The position numbers were made by a program, and so were the translations under genes. A stretch of DNA of 64,000 nucleotides from assembly GCA_903813345.2 (NCBI GenBank), contig CAIIXF020000012.1, positions 19,227,520 to 19,291,519 on the forward strand. Reading direction: 5' to 3'. Source of the DNA: Owenia fusiformis. Taxonomy: Eukaryota; Annelida; Polychaeta; Sabellida; Oweniidae. The notes beneath the pieces are model-generated. The model saw only the letters and a program-made list of their open reading frames with translations. It did no database searches and was not told where the DNA came from. Below, in pieces: positions 1 through 14,200 of this stretch. Numbering within the stretch: the first letter of the stretch is position 1; each line of letters begins with the position of its first letter.

Positions 1-1619
1 GAAGTGCCCATGATGATAATAATATCGATCAAACGATTTTAAAAATTATGAATAGGAACCCCACATCAACAATTTTGTCAAAATGTTGAACCTATTTACT
101 CAAAAGGGGGTCTCCTTTTTCTGATTTTTATTACATGAAAAGATTCAAAAAGGGGTCTAAAAGTTCTTCAAAAGTAGAATGGTATTGAAAGTCTAGTTTT
201 GGAGATATCAATTTTCGATGACCAAAATTATGCTGAAAACAATGGATAGTACGAGTTGGGAAATTAACATTGGATATGTGGTTTTTAACTTTAACGCATT
301 TCAATACCAATCTCCTTTTCAGAAGTTGTTAATATAGTGTAGAAGAAACTTTCGGAATGGTTAAATTGAGAAAAACAAGATCCTTTTTTAGAACTCAGCC
401 TAACATTTTTTAAAAAGTGCCAAGGTGGGGTCCCAAACTATAATTTTTCAGAGAGTTGTATTGATATTTTATTATCATGGGGACTTCACTTGAAAGAAAA
501 TATATTATTTTAATACAAAACACTGTATTTATGCCCAGAAAGTACTCATGGTGAAAGATATGACTGTCTAAAATCACTTTCCATAATGCACATGGACCTT
601 GGGGGTTAGAGGTCATCATTTTCTACTTTGTCAATTGGAGATCTTTACCCATTTATAATAAAAAAGCCAATAGTTTTGACTTTATTTATAACTAAACAAG
701 CTAAGAGGACAGGCCATTTCAATTCTCATGAATTCAAAGATTTCTGCAATAAAATTTGGACTGCAAGAAAAACACAGGCAGTCCACTTTTCGAGACTTTA
801 CATCTCTTTTAATTCCGTAGAATAGTTTAACTGTAACTTCTTACACTATACCTTAAATATTTTGGTCATGTAGATATCCACGTGAAAGTAAACACCGTCA
901 AAGATAAGCCTGTGTTTAAACTCGAAATCATTAGAAAAACATTCCCATAATATCGATGGATTGTCTGGGTACTTAACAGACCAAGGAGCGTTATCTCTTT
1001 TACAACACTTAATACACAAAACATAGTAATATAGTATCTGACGATACTTATCAATACATGTACGTCCTCATAAATATTACAATAATACAAACAAATCACA
1101 ATGGGATATACGGTATATAAGATTCAATTCTCAGGGTATATTTATAGAAAATTAAATATATGAAGTAACACCCGGGAGATGAGATTTCACTACAATAAAT
1201 ACAAGCCAAGAAAAATGTCAACAATTCCATTTGACAAGCTGTTATAGCATATTTTATCCGGGTAACCCTGAATTTTCCCAACCAACCTGAATAAAACGTT
1301 GTTAAACCAGGAAAAAATGACCAAAAACGAAAAAATAATTAACAATCCGGAAAAATTGAACATCCCGGAAAATATTGACGAAACCACATTTCAATAGCCC
1401 TGAAAATGATAAAATCCGGAAAAATGATGATCTTAATAAAAAGTGAAGATGTAATGTTACCGAAGACTTTCAGCAATGTATATAAAACGAAACGTCAACC
1501 TGTGAGTATAAATCGCCCTAGCCTATACAAATTCATGTCGTTTTCTCACATAAACAATCGTTAAGTTACCATGTTTACTGAGCCCGTTACTTAGACTACA
1601 CTCATTGTATAATATCATA
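1..1619. other. No gene recognised
   Basis: AT-rich sequence. About 1280-1430 repeats a CCGGAAAA(A) motif. Short open frames look like chance. Confidence 0.5.
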
Positions 1620-4362
1620 TACTCTAGTAGCTCATGCTGGTTGAGTATGCACTTCTATGTCCAGAGATTTTCTCTTCAGAAATCATCTATGTGAAGGTCA
1701 TTGATCAATTTTGGCTTGGTAACATATTTGCCACTGAAGGCGAAATAGGTCAAATGGCCACGCCCTTTTTTACGCAAATACTCCCCCCCCCATTTTTGCA
1801 TCTCCAGAACCGTTGGACATAGAAGGTTGTGTGACCACTCAAAATGTCCGGAATGGCCACATTATAGGGGGTCAATAATACATTTGTATTTAAAAAAGTC
1901 AATGGTTCTCAAGATATTTCCCAAAAACTGATTATAGAATGAAAACTCCACTATTTTCTCCTTTGATCCTGTCCCTAGCTCCGATTTCGTTACTCGGCTG
2001 GGAAAAAAGGTTTGTTGGTATCATTTTATTCCAGACACACTCTAGAATAAATTCATCTTGGGTGGAATAAAAATGTGTGGTAAACGAATTCGCTATGGGC
2101 AGTTAAAGAGGCGCCATCTATTCATTTTCAAACAGGGGGTAGGGGTATAAAATAATTTTTCAACACATTTTAATAGTAAAATGACATTGAAATACTAATA
2201 AAATCTTATCAAAAACATTATTTACAATCAGTATGAATTTTCTTGTGTGGATTAGGGTGAAAATAAGGGCATATCTTGAAATTCACTACAGGGGCGCCAC
2301 CTATTTCTGTACGTGTACTAACTTATTTTAGATTCGTTAAGGTACGAAATGTACTGAAAAAATTCATTCTGAAGGACCTATACATGTTCATACCACATAC
2401 TTAAAATTAGATCAATAGCTTATGTACCAGTGGAGAAAAAATTTATTGAAATTTAAAATTTTGGTATCATGCAGGATAGGGGTGACCATATCTCACATTA
2501 TTAACTTCCAAAATATGGAGCATATGCATCTCAAATGTGCTCAAAATGTTGTATGTACTGTTGCTTTGTCATAATATTACTAATAAGAAGTAGAAAAAAT
2601 GATTGTACATTTTAGAAATATTAATTCTCATTTTGGCTTCTGACGTCCCAGGGGTGACCATATCTCACCTTTATAACTTCCAAAATATGGAGCATATGTT
2701 TCTCAAATGTGGTCAAAATGGTGTATGTACTCTTGCTTTGTCATAATATTAGTAATAAGAAGTAAGAAAATGATTGTACATTAAAAAAAATATTAATTCT
2801 CATTTTGGCTTCTGACGTCCCAGGGGTGACCATATGTCACCTTAATAACTTCCAAAATATGGAGCATATGTATCTCAAATGTGGTCAAAATGGTGTATGT
2901 ACTCTTGCTTTGTCATAATATTAGTAATAAGAATTAGAAAAATGATTGTACATTTTAGAAATTATTAATTCTCATTTTGGCTTCTGACGTCCCAGGGGTG
3001 ACCATATGTCACCTTAATAACTTCCAAAATATGGAGCATATGTATCTCAAATAAACTCAAAATGGTGTATGTACTCTTGCTTTGTCATAATATTATACTA
3101 ATAAGATGTAGGAATATGATTATACATTTAAAAAATTTTAATTTTCAACTCAACAACCAAAAAAGTTTGTTTCCTTCGCTGATCTGACTAGATAGAAGCT
3201 GCGGATTCAGTCTTAAATGATGCAGGATAGATGAAAACTGTTGTGCGTAACATGCTAAAATCAGTTTTTGGCAAATATCTTGAGAACCATTGACTTTTTT
3301 AAATACATATGTATTATTGACCCCCTATAATGTGGCCATTCCGGACATTTTGGGTGGTCACACAACCTTCTATGTCCAACGGTTCCGGAGATGCAAAAAT
3401 GGGGGGGGGGGAGAATTCGCGTAAAAAAGGGCGTGGCCATTTGACCTATTTCGCCTTCAGTGGCAAATATGTTACCAAGCCAAAATTGATCAATGACCTT
3501 CACATAGATGATTTCTGAAGACAAAATCTCTGGACTTAAATTTTTTCTCCGCTGGTACATAAGCTATTGATCTAATTTTAAGTATGTGGTATGAACATGT
3601 ATAGGTCCTTCAGAATGAATTTTTTCAGTACATTTCGTACCTTAACGAATCTAAAATAAGTTAGTACATGTACAGAAATAGGTGGCGCCCCTGTAGTGAA
3701 TTTCAAGATATGCCCTTATTTTCACCCTAATCCACACAAGAAAATTCATACTGATTGTAAATAATGTTTTTGATAAGATTTTATTAGTATTTCAATGTCA
3801 TTTTACTATTAAAATGTGTTAAAAAATTATTTTATACCCCTACCCCCTGTTTGAAAATGAATAGATGGCGCCTCTTTAACTGCCCATAGCGAATTCGTTG
3901 ACCACACATTTTTATTCCACACAAGATGAATTTATTCTAGAGAGTGTCTGGAACAAAATGATACCAACAAACCTTTTTTCCCAGCCGAGTAACGAAATCG
4001 GAGCTAGGGACAGGATCAAAGAGAAAATAGTGGAGTTTTCATTCTAAAATCAGTTTTTGGGAAATATCTTGAGAACCATTGACTTTTTTAAATACAAATG
4101 TATTATTGACCCCCTATAATGTGGCCATTCCGGACATTTTGAGTGGTCACACAACCTTCTATGTCCAACGGTTCCGGAGATGCAAAAATGGGGGGGGGGA
4201 GTATTTGCGTAAAATAGGGCGTGGCCATTTGACCTATTTCGCCTTCAGTGGCAAATATGTTACCAAGCCAAAATTGATCAATGACCTTCACATAGATGAT
4301 TTCTGAAGAGAAAATCTCTGGACATAGAAGTGCATACTCAACCAGCATGAGCTACTAGAGTA
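1620..4362. repeat. 2.7-kb fold-back repeat with 826-bp arms
   Basis: The left arm (1620-2445) is the near-perfect reverse complement of the right arm (3537-4362), both 826 bp. The arms start CTCTAGTAGCTCATGCTGG. The middle holds a 172-bp tandem repeat (2479-3150) and a third, partial copy of the arm end (3255-3535), in direct orientation with 4044-4323. Open frames in the arms are chance products of the repeat. No transposase is visible and no clear target duplication can be defined. It is a fold-back-type non-autonomous element or a recent palindromic duplication. Confidence 0.9.
2479..3150. repeat. 172-bp tandem repeat, about four units
   Basis: Units start with GGGGTGACCATAT at 2479, 2651, 2823 and 2995, exactly 172 bp apart. 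Units differ by scattered changes, and the last decays after about 150 bp. The array forms most of the loop of the surrounding fold-back repeat. Confidence 0.92.
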
Positions 4363-4840
4363 ATATGCCATTGATATAGTTATATATGGCTGGTTTTCTA
4401 TCATACGTATTTTAAACAAGCTCGTTTCGTAAGATATTTGGAGCTAGAACATGTATGACAAACACCATTTTCTTCAGAAAGCATTATACTGTGCGTCGAA
4501 ATCAAAATTGCAAGTATAGTATTCAATAGACATAATGAGTATAATGATTCCCGTTGACACCAACGCATATCTCCCGTTCTAAACACGAAACTAAAGCTGG
4601 TCGGGTATGTGAAGTAGCACTTGTTTTGTATGCACGCTATACACAATACTGTATTCAATGATTCATCATATTTGATTTATTATAATCAAATTGCGATACT
4701 GTAACGTGTTATATTAGGTAAGAATTAATCCCCTATTATTTCTTACACATTTTCATTAAATGATTTATAAATAAAGTACGTCGGCCAAAGTGCATTTCGT
4801 GTAGTGAATACAAGTAATATAAACAGCTAGAAAATGAATA

Positions 4841-5409
4841 TATAGAGATTATCCTATATGAGGTTCAGGATATTGGAATTATCCCGAGGCCAATATAATA
4901 TATTTGCCCGAGGGCCGCAGGTCCCGAGGGAAAATATATTATATTGGCCAAGGGATAATCCCAATATCCTGAACCGACTTTAGGATACTATGTTTATCCA
5001 ATACCAATCTTAGTAATCTGGTTCACATTGTTCAATCGTGGAAATATTTTAGAATATTCATGTCCAGTTTTGTTTTCTTGGCCGTGGGTGGATTTTCCTG
5101 TTCTCTCAAATATTCCCATATTTATTTTCTCGAATTTATGATTGATTACGTGGATGCTCCTTCCCTTTTTTAAACCATCAAAGAGATCCCGATTATCTGT
5201 GTTTTCTCCATTGTCGTTTACAGTCGTTACGCGAACGTTACACATTATGAACAAATATGCGAACGGCGATTATGACGTAGCGGGCGGATATACTATATCT
5301 GCCCGCTCGGAGCAGGACGTAAAGCTATATCTGCCCGCTGATGAAAATATAATAAGTTTTTACAAACTGGCTTTATGTACCCGTAACACGTCCAAGTATG
5401 GGATAAATA
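4841..5409 (+). repeat. 0.57-kb dispersed repeat, copy 1, with 114-bp hairpin
   Basis: This block recurs in reverse orientation at 25244-25808. Near its start is a 114-bp hairpin (4862-4975) with arms GGTTCAGGATATTGG / CCAATATCCTGAACC and a loop around CCGCAGG. Near its other end is a smaller inverted pair of an AGCGGGCAGATATA motif. No long coding frame is shared by the two copies. Family not recognised. Confidence 0.85.
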
Positions 5410-7286
5410 AAGTTATAAGCGAACGTTAAAATAAGAAATGAAAAATTATTTTGCACAATTCTCATTTTTAACCATAACTATCCTATTTTGAAAATGATAT
5501 GTGTAAATCAGACTACACTTGAAATAGTGTTTTATATGTCTCTGGTGGGATAAACTATGAAAAACATTGAAATCAAATCACAACTGCGACCAAAAAACCT
5601 TTACAGCATGTACTCAATGCGGGTTGCAGAAATGTTTCAAATGATCCATCGATTGTGTTGAGAGTCTGCAGGGCCAACCATAAGCGATGGCAATCTGTAT
5701 GCTAGTAGTAGTGTTGAAGTCATTTAGCGGTTAGCCTCTCAATCCTCCCTGCTGAACTATGACCCGGTAGATGTCCACCACTATCCTACGAACACAGACC
5801 TCTAGAACAAGAAGCTTAATGTACGAGCTCTGGAGGCCTGTATTCGGAGTTGATTGTAACTTTATTAAGACGAATTATGTTGTCGATAAATCACTCTCAA
5901 AATTTGTTATATTTAATTTGTCTGCTTACACAGAAGGAACTTACTTAAAAGTAGTGTTCAGTCGGTATCCTTAACTTTATTGAAAACGTTACGCTGGCGT
6001 TCTTGCCGTCAAAAAAGTATACGAATTGATTGAAGCGATTCTCTACTGCTGGAATCTAATGGCGAAGTCATACTAGGTCCAAAAGTATTTCTCTTTTTTC
6101 ATGTCAGATCAAAATTGAGAGAATACCTTCAAATTCTTCCAAAATGGTTCACATCCATTAAAAAATGTACTTATTTGTCTTGGTCATTTTGAGGACCAAC
6201 ATGAATGGAACCCATTTACCAATTTCTGTTTGGTAATTGTAAGAACGTGAAAGACAATCGCAACCTTTTTTATTTCATCGAACTCACGAACTTGATACCA
6301 CTTTATCTTGAATGGTATACCGCTTACACGTACGTATGATTTAAAGGGCCGCGTCTGTTAACGTGAACGTGAACTTAAACCTTTCAATTTTGCGTTAACT
6401 GATGAGTACTTTTTGTTTTAGCAACTCGTAGTATTCTACAAGGAATAATCTTATGACTAATACAATTGGAAGAGCATATACACGAATCTGAATTATTATT
6501 ATTTCTTTAACGATTGAACCTCTTGGCGTTGTAGTTGCCCTGTGAGACACCCTGCAATGTAAAATATATTTGTAGGTAGTTTCTCAAAATGACGTTACAT
6601 AGACATTTAATTTAATTAAATCCTAGTTGCAAGGATATTTTGCCTCTTATAGTTGATAAAAGTCAATAAATCTTATTTTTAGAAAATTTCAAAATAAAGA
6701 ACTATTGGCATTATTGTTAAATCTGTTGACAAAAATAATAAAAATATGTAACTTTGGTTCAAGTTAACATTGGCTACACATTCAGTTATCCAGACTCTTA
6801 ATACTTGACCCTTTAGATTATCTCGTGAATCCCCATTCGATAATTTTTAGTCAAACTCGATTCCACCTAACACAATCGGTACTTGCGTTCTCAAGTAGAG
6901 CCTAGATCACATACGAGAGACGACCCATCAATTGCACGAATTAACTCATGGCTCTGATTATAATAATCTACAGAATGGCTTATATCACCTAACATGTTAC
7001 AGGTTTCCACGGACAAAAATGATCTCCAAGCTTATCTATATTCATTAAGCATGAAGAAACATTGTGTTTTAATTTTGAATCGTCTAAAGAAAGAAGTAGA
7101 AATAATCTTGAGTTTCTTGATAAATTACATCCAGAAATGTTTTTTTTTAGCTTGAGAACGAACGTGAGTTTGAATGCTATTGATACATGTTTAGTTGGCA
7201 TCATGTATCAAGTTCCGACCCGAGCCAAAGTAAATTAAGGTTTTTGTATTTAATTACTTTAATTATAGTTATCTACTGATCTTAAC
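5410..7286. other. No gene recognised
   Basis: Unique-looking AT-rich sequence upstream of opsin. No exon with convincing homology on either strand; 4363-4840 and 7643-8239 are likewise empty. The opsin promoter and any 5' UTR exon should lie within these spacers but cannot be picked out. Confidence 0.45.
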
Positions 7287-7642
7287 AAAGGACGATTCTC
7301 GGTTTGGAGAACAGTCTCCTGGACTAATATTTTTTTCTTGAAAATATAGAAATATTACCCAAATTAAACTATGAATATTCAAAAGAGGACATTTAAATCT
7401 ACAAGATGTAAAAATAACAAATTGGTCTGAAGCAGGGATAACGCTCAATTAGACCGATTCAATAAAATACAAGTCTCGATTTGGGGAAAGAAGTTCATCA
7501 GTGTACTATGCTTATATTTTTTTGCGAAAAATCTAGAAATATTACCCAAATCTATATTATGTAAAAAATCAAATTTGTCCGAAGCAGGGAAATGCTCATT
7601 TAGATTGATGAACTTCGTTCTCCAAACCGAGAATCGTCCTTT
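7287..7642. mobile_element. Small TIR element (MITE-like), 356 bp
   Basis: Inverted ends of about 26 bp (AAAGGACGATTCTCGGTTTG and its complement) enclose two diverged direct copies of a block containing AAATATTACCCAAAT and GAAGCAGGG. There is no coding capacity. Superfamily not determined. Confidence 0.75.
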
Positions 7643-8239
7643 ATAGTATTTAAGTATTCTGGTTTTGTAATTTATAAACTATAGATTCAACTAAATTGAA
7701 GTTTGAATAGATTTGTGTAGAATCCACAAATCATATCATTTGTAATATACGTGCAGTAAGCGTTGCGCATTTAAATGTTACAGTACCTTTTTTCTAGAGA
7801 ATTATTTGTTGCACTATTTCTATATTTTAATAAATAAACAATCGTCATCTATATGATGGCAACAGATCTTGGTTCAGGATTTTTAGTACAACCCTCGTGC
7901 TTGAACATCCAGCCTTGGCTCCATATAGTAAGTGATTGAATAACAGTTTGGCTCTTAAGGATTTGGTCCAGCGTTTATTGGCATCCAATGTATTGGAGGA
8001 CGATCGATCATGAACATGATATTTGGATTCAAAACGATGCTTTCAAATAATCGTAACGAAGATAACGTTAACATGCATGACATCATGGGCAATCCAATAT
8101 GTGTTTAGACAATAATTTGGATACTATGTCTTGCTGAGGTATATTTTAGTATGGAAACTAAATACAATAGGTACTTTGGACATTTTAAATGGATTGAGTG
8201 CATTTTCAGGATTGAGTAACTTTTTATAGAAAAAAACAA

Positions 8240-11200
8240 ATGGGAGTAAATAGTGCAGCAAAAACAACAACAGCAACAATGGATTGGTTTCACAACCTAA
8301 ATATTTCAGAAATAGATGGAATAGAAGTCATGCAAACTTTTTTCACGGATCATCGACATAGCAATAACAGTAATAGATTTTCTCCGTTGAGTTATACTAT
8401 TGTTGGCGTGTGTCTTGTCTGTATTTGCGTCGTAGGGATCATAATGAACAGCTTGGTTTTATTGACGTTTTTGCGGAAACCAAAACAACGGACACCTAGA
8501 AACTATTTCATAATTGCAATTACTGCTTGCGATCTTCTTCTTGGTGCTATAGGAACTCCTTTATCAGCGGCTTCATATCTCGCCCATAGGTGGTTATTTG
8601 GTCGAATAGGTTGTGAATACGAAGCTTTTATTCAATTTTTCGTGGGGCTCTCTGGAATATATTTATTGGCGATGTTATCTCTTGACCGCTATCTAATTAT
8701 AGTTCGCCAAGTATGCCGGGTGAGTAAATCTAATTGCGATATAACTAGTACTACGAGTTATCCACCGTTATCAGCTATATCAAGGTAAAATTAACCTGAC
8801 GTATTTTTTTTGAAAATAGAATACCAATAGTCTATTTCGTATTTAGTTGTGAATGTTTTAGTACTCGTACAACGCGGAGCTTTCGGTTGTGTCACAAATA
8901 TAACGTCGGGCTTATCAAATCCAGTCTCGGATTCCACATTGAATTGGAAATCGGTCGTGTTATTTAAATTACCAATTTAAAAACAATTACTGTCTCCACT
9001 AATAAGGCATTTATTTTACAATTATTCCCAACTGCCATGACAGGAAATAAAGTTGTGATTTTGTAAGCGACGAAATGGTTAAATCAAATTTGGAAGTCCA
9101 TGCAATTAGCCGTGTGATTAGCAGATTCGGGACAATACGAGATTCCGTAGTTAATTTATTGACTTAAAATATTAGTGCAGGAATCGGTAAAATTATTTGA
9201 ATTTATTGACGTGGGCGTTAACATTTTTGATATATGCTAGCAGTTCTTGTCAAATCTGACCCACATTTTCGGAGACTACACCCACCCCTTTTCCGTTCTT
9301 GCTATGATAAAGGGCGGTCTACATTAGGACATTTACAAATATCAGGGGCGTAGCAAGATATTGTCAAGAGGATGCAATTTTGGGGTTTGCATAAAGAAAC
9401 GAAACCCAGGCCTGTACGTGGGTCCATCCCCGGAATATTTTAATTTACATTGTACCATATATGTATATATTACATTATATATGACATTGTATAATTTTTC
9501 TTTTTTCTCTTTTCTTGCAAAGAGAATAGAAAGTCTTTCAATTGTATTGCTTTGGACAATCTCGCTTATTAAGTCCATGGCAACCATTTGATCAGACATT
9601 TCAGAAAAATGAGAGGATTGACATTTGTACAGAAAATATTGAAATGATTTTCGAACATATCGCTCCCAACATTTTGCACTCTGTACCTTCTCTAATTCGT
9701 TTAAATTAACTGTGACAATCATGTTTATGTTTGGTGCCATCGGCCTCTATAATATACAGCACCTGTTGATATATGTTTTTCGTTTCCAGGTGTCTTACAC
9801 AAGGTATGTTGTGATGATAACTGTTTGTTTACTGTCAGCGTTAATTTGGGCAACGCTTCCGCTGATTGGCTGGAGTTCCTACCAACTCGAAGCAGCAAAT
9901 ACGTCATGTAGTGTCAACTGGGCGAGCAAACACCCCAAGGATGTGTCATACGTCATCGCAATATTTATATGTTGCTTGGCATTTCCTGTAATGGTCATGT
10001 TGTTTTCTTACAGCTCTGTATATTTACTGGTTAGTATTACATGTAGTTCTAAAATTACGGTGGCCAGATTTGAGTAACTGAACACTTACAGGACGTTTGA
10101 ATGTCATATACCGGGTCGTTCAATAAGTGTCTTTTCAAAGGTTTTTTATATTCTTTCATAAAATTTTCACATAACATCTAAACGTTCTGGCTAATGCGTA
10201 AATTTTCAGCATCTCTTATTTGATTGGTCAACAATAACGGTGACTATGGTGACTTGACTTTTGAATAGGTGGGGCACTTTACGGCAAACAATGTACCATT
10301 AAGAAACCTCACAATGCTTACAAATGAAAACATATGTCTCTACTATATTTTGTTTGTTTTCGTTTAAATTACTCGTTAAAGAAGCCGATAATGAAACGTG
10401 TGTTCAAAAAGTTCACCATATCGATACCACTCCTTTTATAAAATAAATTACGCCTAGTCCTGCATTATGGTATTTCTTCATCATTATAAACCATGACATC
10501 TCATTTCCTCTCAGCCCTGAGATGTTTCAGGTGAAACAGAAAGATGCTATGAGTATCAGAATGGTATTTCTTGAAGAATTCCACTTCGCTTTATTCTTGT
10601 AGTTAATTAAATATCTGTTAGAATGAAAATAACAACAGCAACAACTGCAGCGAGCGTTGCTGTATATACTGTACACCTTTGCTCCTTCCTTCTCTGATAC
10701 TGTTGCATATTTATCAGCTCAGTGCAATTAAGTAGCTAATTATATTGGAATGCATGCCATTTCGTGATATATACAGAAAGCGTGTCTGATGCACCGTGAG
10801 AAATCACAGCCTCATATCAGTTTCGTTCTCGAAAGATTCTTTGCAAGGCAGACATTGTCTGGGTATAAGAATGTATCTGATCGGCTATTCTGAAAGATAA
10901 TGGTGAATCAAGTTGATGGGCATCTAATCACATGGGACTGCTTCGAGTACCACTACTCACACGTTTTATACCCTTCTTTTGTCCACTGTCTGATTGGCCT
11001 GATATCTCTTTTTCGCATAACATGCTTTATCCTATATGCCAAGTAGAGTTTTAGGGAGATAAGTTGGTAAGATATATCCCGTATCCTGATTTTGAGGTTT
11101 CCATATGCTGAACCTCCATATCTCCCGCCATATCTCCCGCTCCAGGGCATATCTTCCCGCTTCGAAAAAAAATTTGAAAAAATAAGAAAAATTTAAAAAA

Positions 11201-14200
11201 AGAAAAAATGTGAAAAAAATTTAAAAACATAAAAAATTCAAAAAAAAGAAAAAAATAGAAAAATAGAAACAATAGAAAAAAATTCAAAAAATGTGAAAAA
11301 ATTGAAAAAATAAAAAAAAATTGAATAAAAATTGAAAGAAGATTAGAAAACCCTACTTGGTATAGGATAAAGCAGTTATGTACGGTCGGTTTGGATATGG
11401 GGTTCATCCCTCGTGAGATATGCACATCTACCTTCGGTCCCTATGGTCCCCCAGGTAGATATGCATATCTCCCTCTGGATAAACCCCATATCCAAAACCT
11501 CCCAGTACATAACCCTTATGTATCCTCCACTACTTTTCATCTAAGAAGCATTTCTAAACAAATTAAACTGAAACAGTGTGTAGCATTTATAACTCCATAA
11601 CTCTTCAAAAGCGAGAAATTTCCAACAACTAAATTGAACTTGACCAGAAATAAATAGAGCTGATGCGTAATACTTCAGCTAATATTACCTAATCAGAATC
11701 AAAAATAATGTCTAAAGTATATCCCGGCTCTGAGAATTACTATCCGCATTTTGTATTCAGTTGCCCTTCTCAGAGAATAATGATTACAATTATCCTATCG
11801 GGCTCGGGGTAATTTAAAACACTGTGGCCAACAGGAGTGCTATTATTACACTAACCCAGAGATATGATTGCATTATTGCATCGATTATTGAATTAAAATA
11901 TTATGAGGCATTCCTTAGATGATTCCCAAGAGATTCGATCTTATGCTACTTGGATACGATGAACTTTCCGTACTTAGTAGATGCAAGGGCTTTCAAGGGA
12001 AAACACATGGTAAATGGTTTAAAAACAATACACTATTTATTATTTGGAAAGCTAAGCCATATTTATCATCGGATGAAAAAAGATTCTTCGTGTAAAAGTG
12101 TTTCACATGATTTGAATATAACCACGAAGATATGGCGACAGAAATATTTTGCTATGACCATTTATTTTGCTTGAATACCATGCAATGATTTGTTTAATTG
12201 ATTGCAATAACACGATATTTGTTAACTTGCATCTATGGATTTTCTGCAAAATGGTACTCCGAACAGCCACTTGAGAATCCTGTTATATCATTGACTTCCT
12301 TTTTTCAATTAAACGTTATAATTGCACAATAAGCCCAGATTTAGACAAAAGCTGCTTTTGAAATGATTCCTAAATTAACCCTAGAAGCGCCCTAAGGTAA
12401 AAATAGTCACACGAACACCTAAGGGGGGGGGGGGTCAAAAGGGAACCCCCCTTGTAAAATTTTTATTAGTAGAGCTAGGATGTTCAAACTTTTTCCACAT
12501 ACAGTATACTTCATTCAATTATCTACAACTTAGTATAAAAGTTTTAACAAATACGATGACGTGAGATTGCATAATTTTATTCTTAAGACAACATGTATGG
12601 TAGAATTAGTGCTAGTTTTTTTCTGGTTTTGTCTTTTGGAGCTGATGATTACATCATAATAAATAAATAACAAAATAGTAAAGCTAGGATGTTCAAACTT
12701 TTACCAAAATATACTTCATTCAATTTTCTACAACTTGGTGTAATAACTTTAACAACTATGATGAGGGAAGATTGTGTAATCTTATTCAAAAGATAACACG
12801 TATGGTAGAAATAGTGCTAGCTTTTTAGATTTTGTCTATTGCAGCTGATGATTACATCATAATTAATCAGTAACCCTGTGTACAATTCTGCTGATTTTTT
12901 CAGAAAGCATGTCCTATATCTGTAGCTTCAGCTACTGAAAATTTGAAGACCATACCAGATGCCAATAAAAAGTTATGGGGAAAAAACTTAACAGGGGGGG
13001 GGGTCATGTTGACGCCCCCCCTAGGGGGTTTCTAGGGTTAATTGTCATTCTGATCCTTAAAGCTTACTTCATGTTAGGAGCCTCCTAAAAGGGTGAATTG
13101 AGTAAAAATGTGTTTAAACGAAAAACGCTGTAATTGTTCAAGCCATTCATTTAAATAGAAAAACCTACACTCGAGTTGACAACATATTCTGATTTTCTAA
13201 ATTATAGCTAAAACGTTAACCCTACTATCACACCAAACTAGTTCTCACTATGTTCTCGAAAACGGGCTTCAACTGTGTACGAACGGACTGGACCTACTAA
13301 GAACCGTTTGGGATCTATTTACAAACTTCATCGAACGTACTCGAACGGGTAGGTCCTCTAAAACGTAGACAATGCTCAAAATCATCTCGTGGTCGTCACG
13401 TTCTACAATTAGAACGAGTGACAACGTACTAACGACGAACTGGACGTACTACGAACGGAACCGCCGTACTTCAATCCTACTAGGGACGTTTTAACAACGA
13501 GTTGAACTGTCTGAGGACGTGTTGAGAACGAGGTAGAACTAATTGAAACCGGGTTTAAACTGATTAAGAACGTATTTAACACTGCATATGAACGAGTTAA
13601 CAAAAATATAACTATCACACCAAACAAGTTGCCACTGCGTTCTTCAAAACTGGTTTTAAACTGTGTGCAAGCGGAATGAACGTAGCTGCAACTTTCTAAG
13701 GTCTATTTACGAACTTTATGAACGTTCTCAGACGGGAATGTGATTTTAGAATTTTGAATCGATTCAAAATTCGATGGCGACCATACCGTTCTGTAATCAG
13801 GTCATGTTGACCTTCTAGACTAAGGGACGCGTTCTACGACGTTGCACACCGACGTGGTGCGACCTGAACGAACTGCGAACGAGATGGACGTATTGAAGAC
13901 TGTTTAAGAACGACGAAGCTAAATATTTCAGACATATTTCCCGACCACAGCCAGATTGAGCCCGTTTTACGACATTTTCGTAGGACTGGCAAGAACGGAT
14001 AAGAACTAGTTTGGTGTAATAGGGGGGTAACATTTATTAAATCCCCGTCCGTCCTAAATTGTGTAGTTTATAGAAGCATATTTGTATAAAAAGAATCGAC
14101 ACTCTCAATCGCAAGGGGAAAAATGATTAATGAAAATGTGAATATAACCAACATTTTCCAATCGGTCTGTTCTGACGTAATTAGACAATTTAAAAGTTTC

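Noticed and set aside
2479-3150. CRISPR-like array
   Set aside because: Units are contiguous 172-bp tandem copies without spacers, in an animal genome.
1634-4348. Similar open frames on both strands around 1634-1822, 3261-3560 and 4079-4348
   Set aside because: They are copies of the same fold-back repeat arm read in different directions; no domain and no splice context.
9342-9740. 132-codon open frame on the minus strand in opsin intron 1
   Set aside because: No recognisable domain, and it overlaps repeat-like sequence (GGGGCGTAGCAAG) close to the opsin acceptor site.
10105-10140. GGGTCGTTCAATAAGTG as a mariner end
   Set aside because: No matching inverted end seen downstream; a single motif is not enough.
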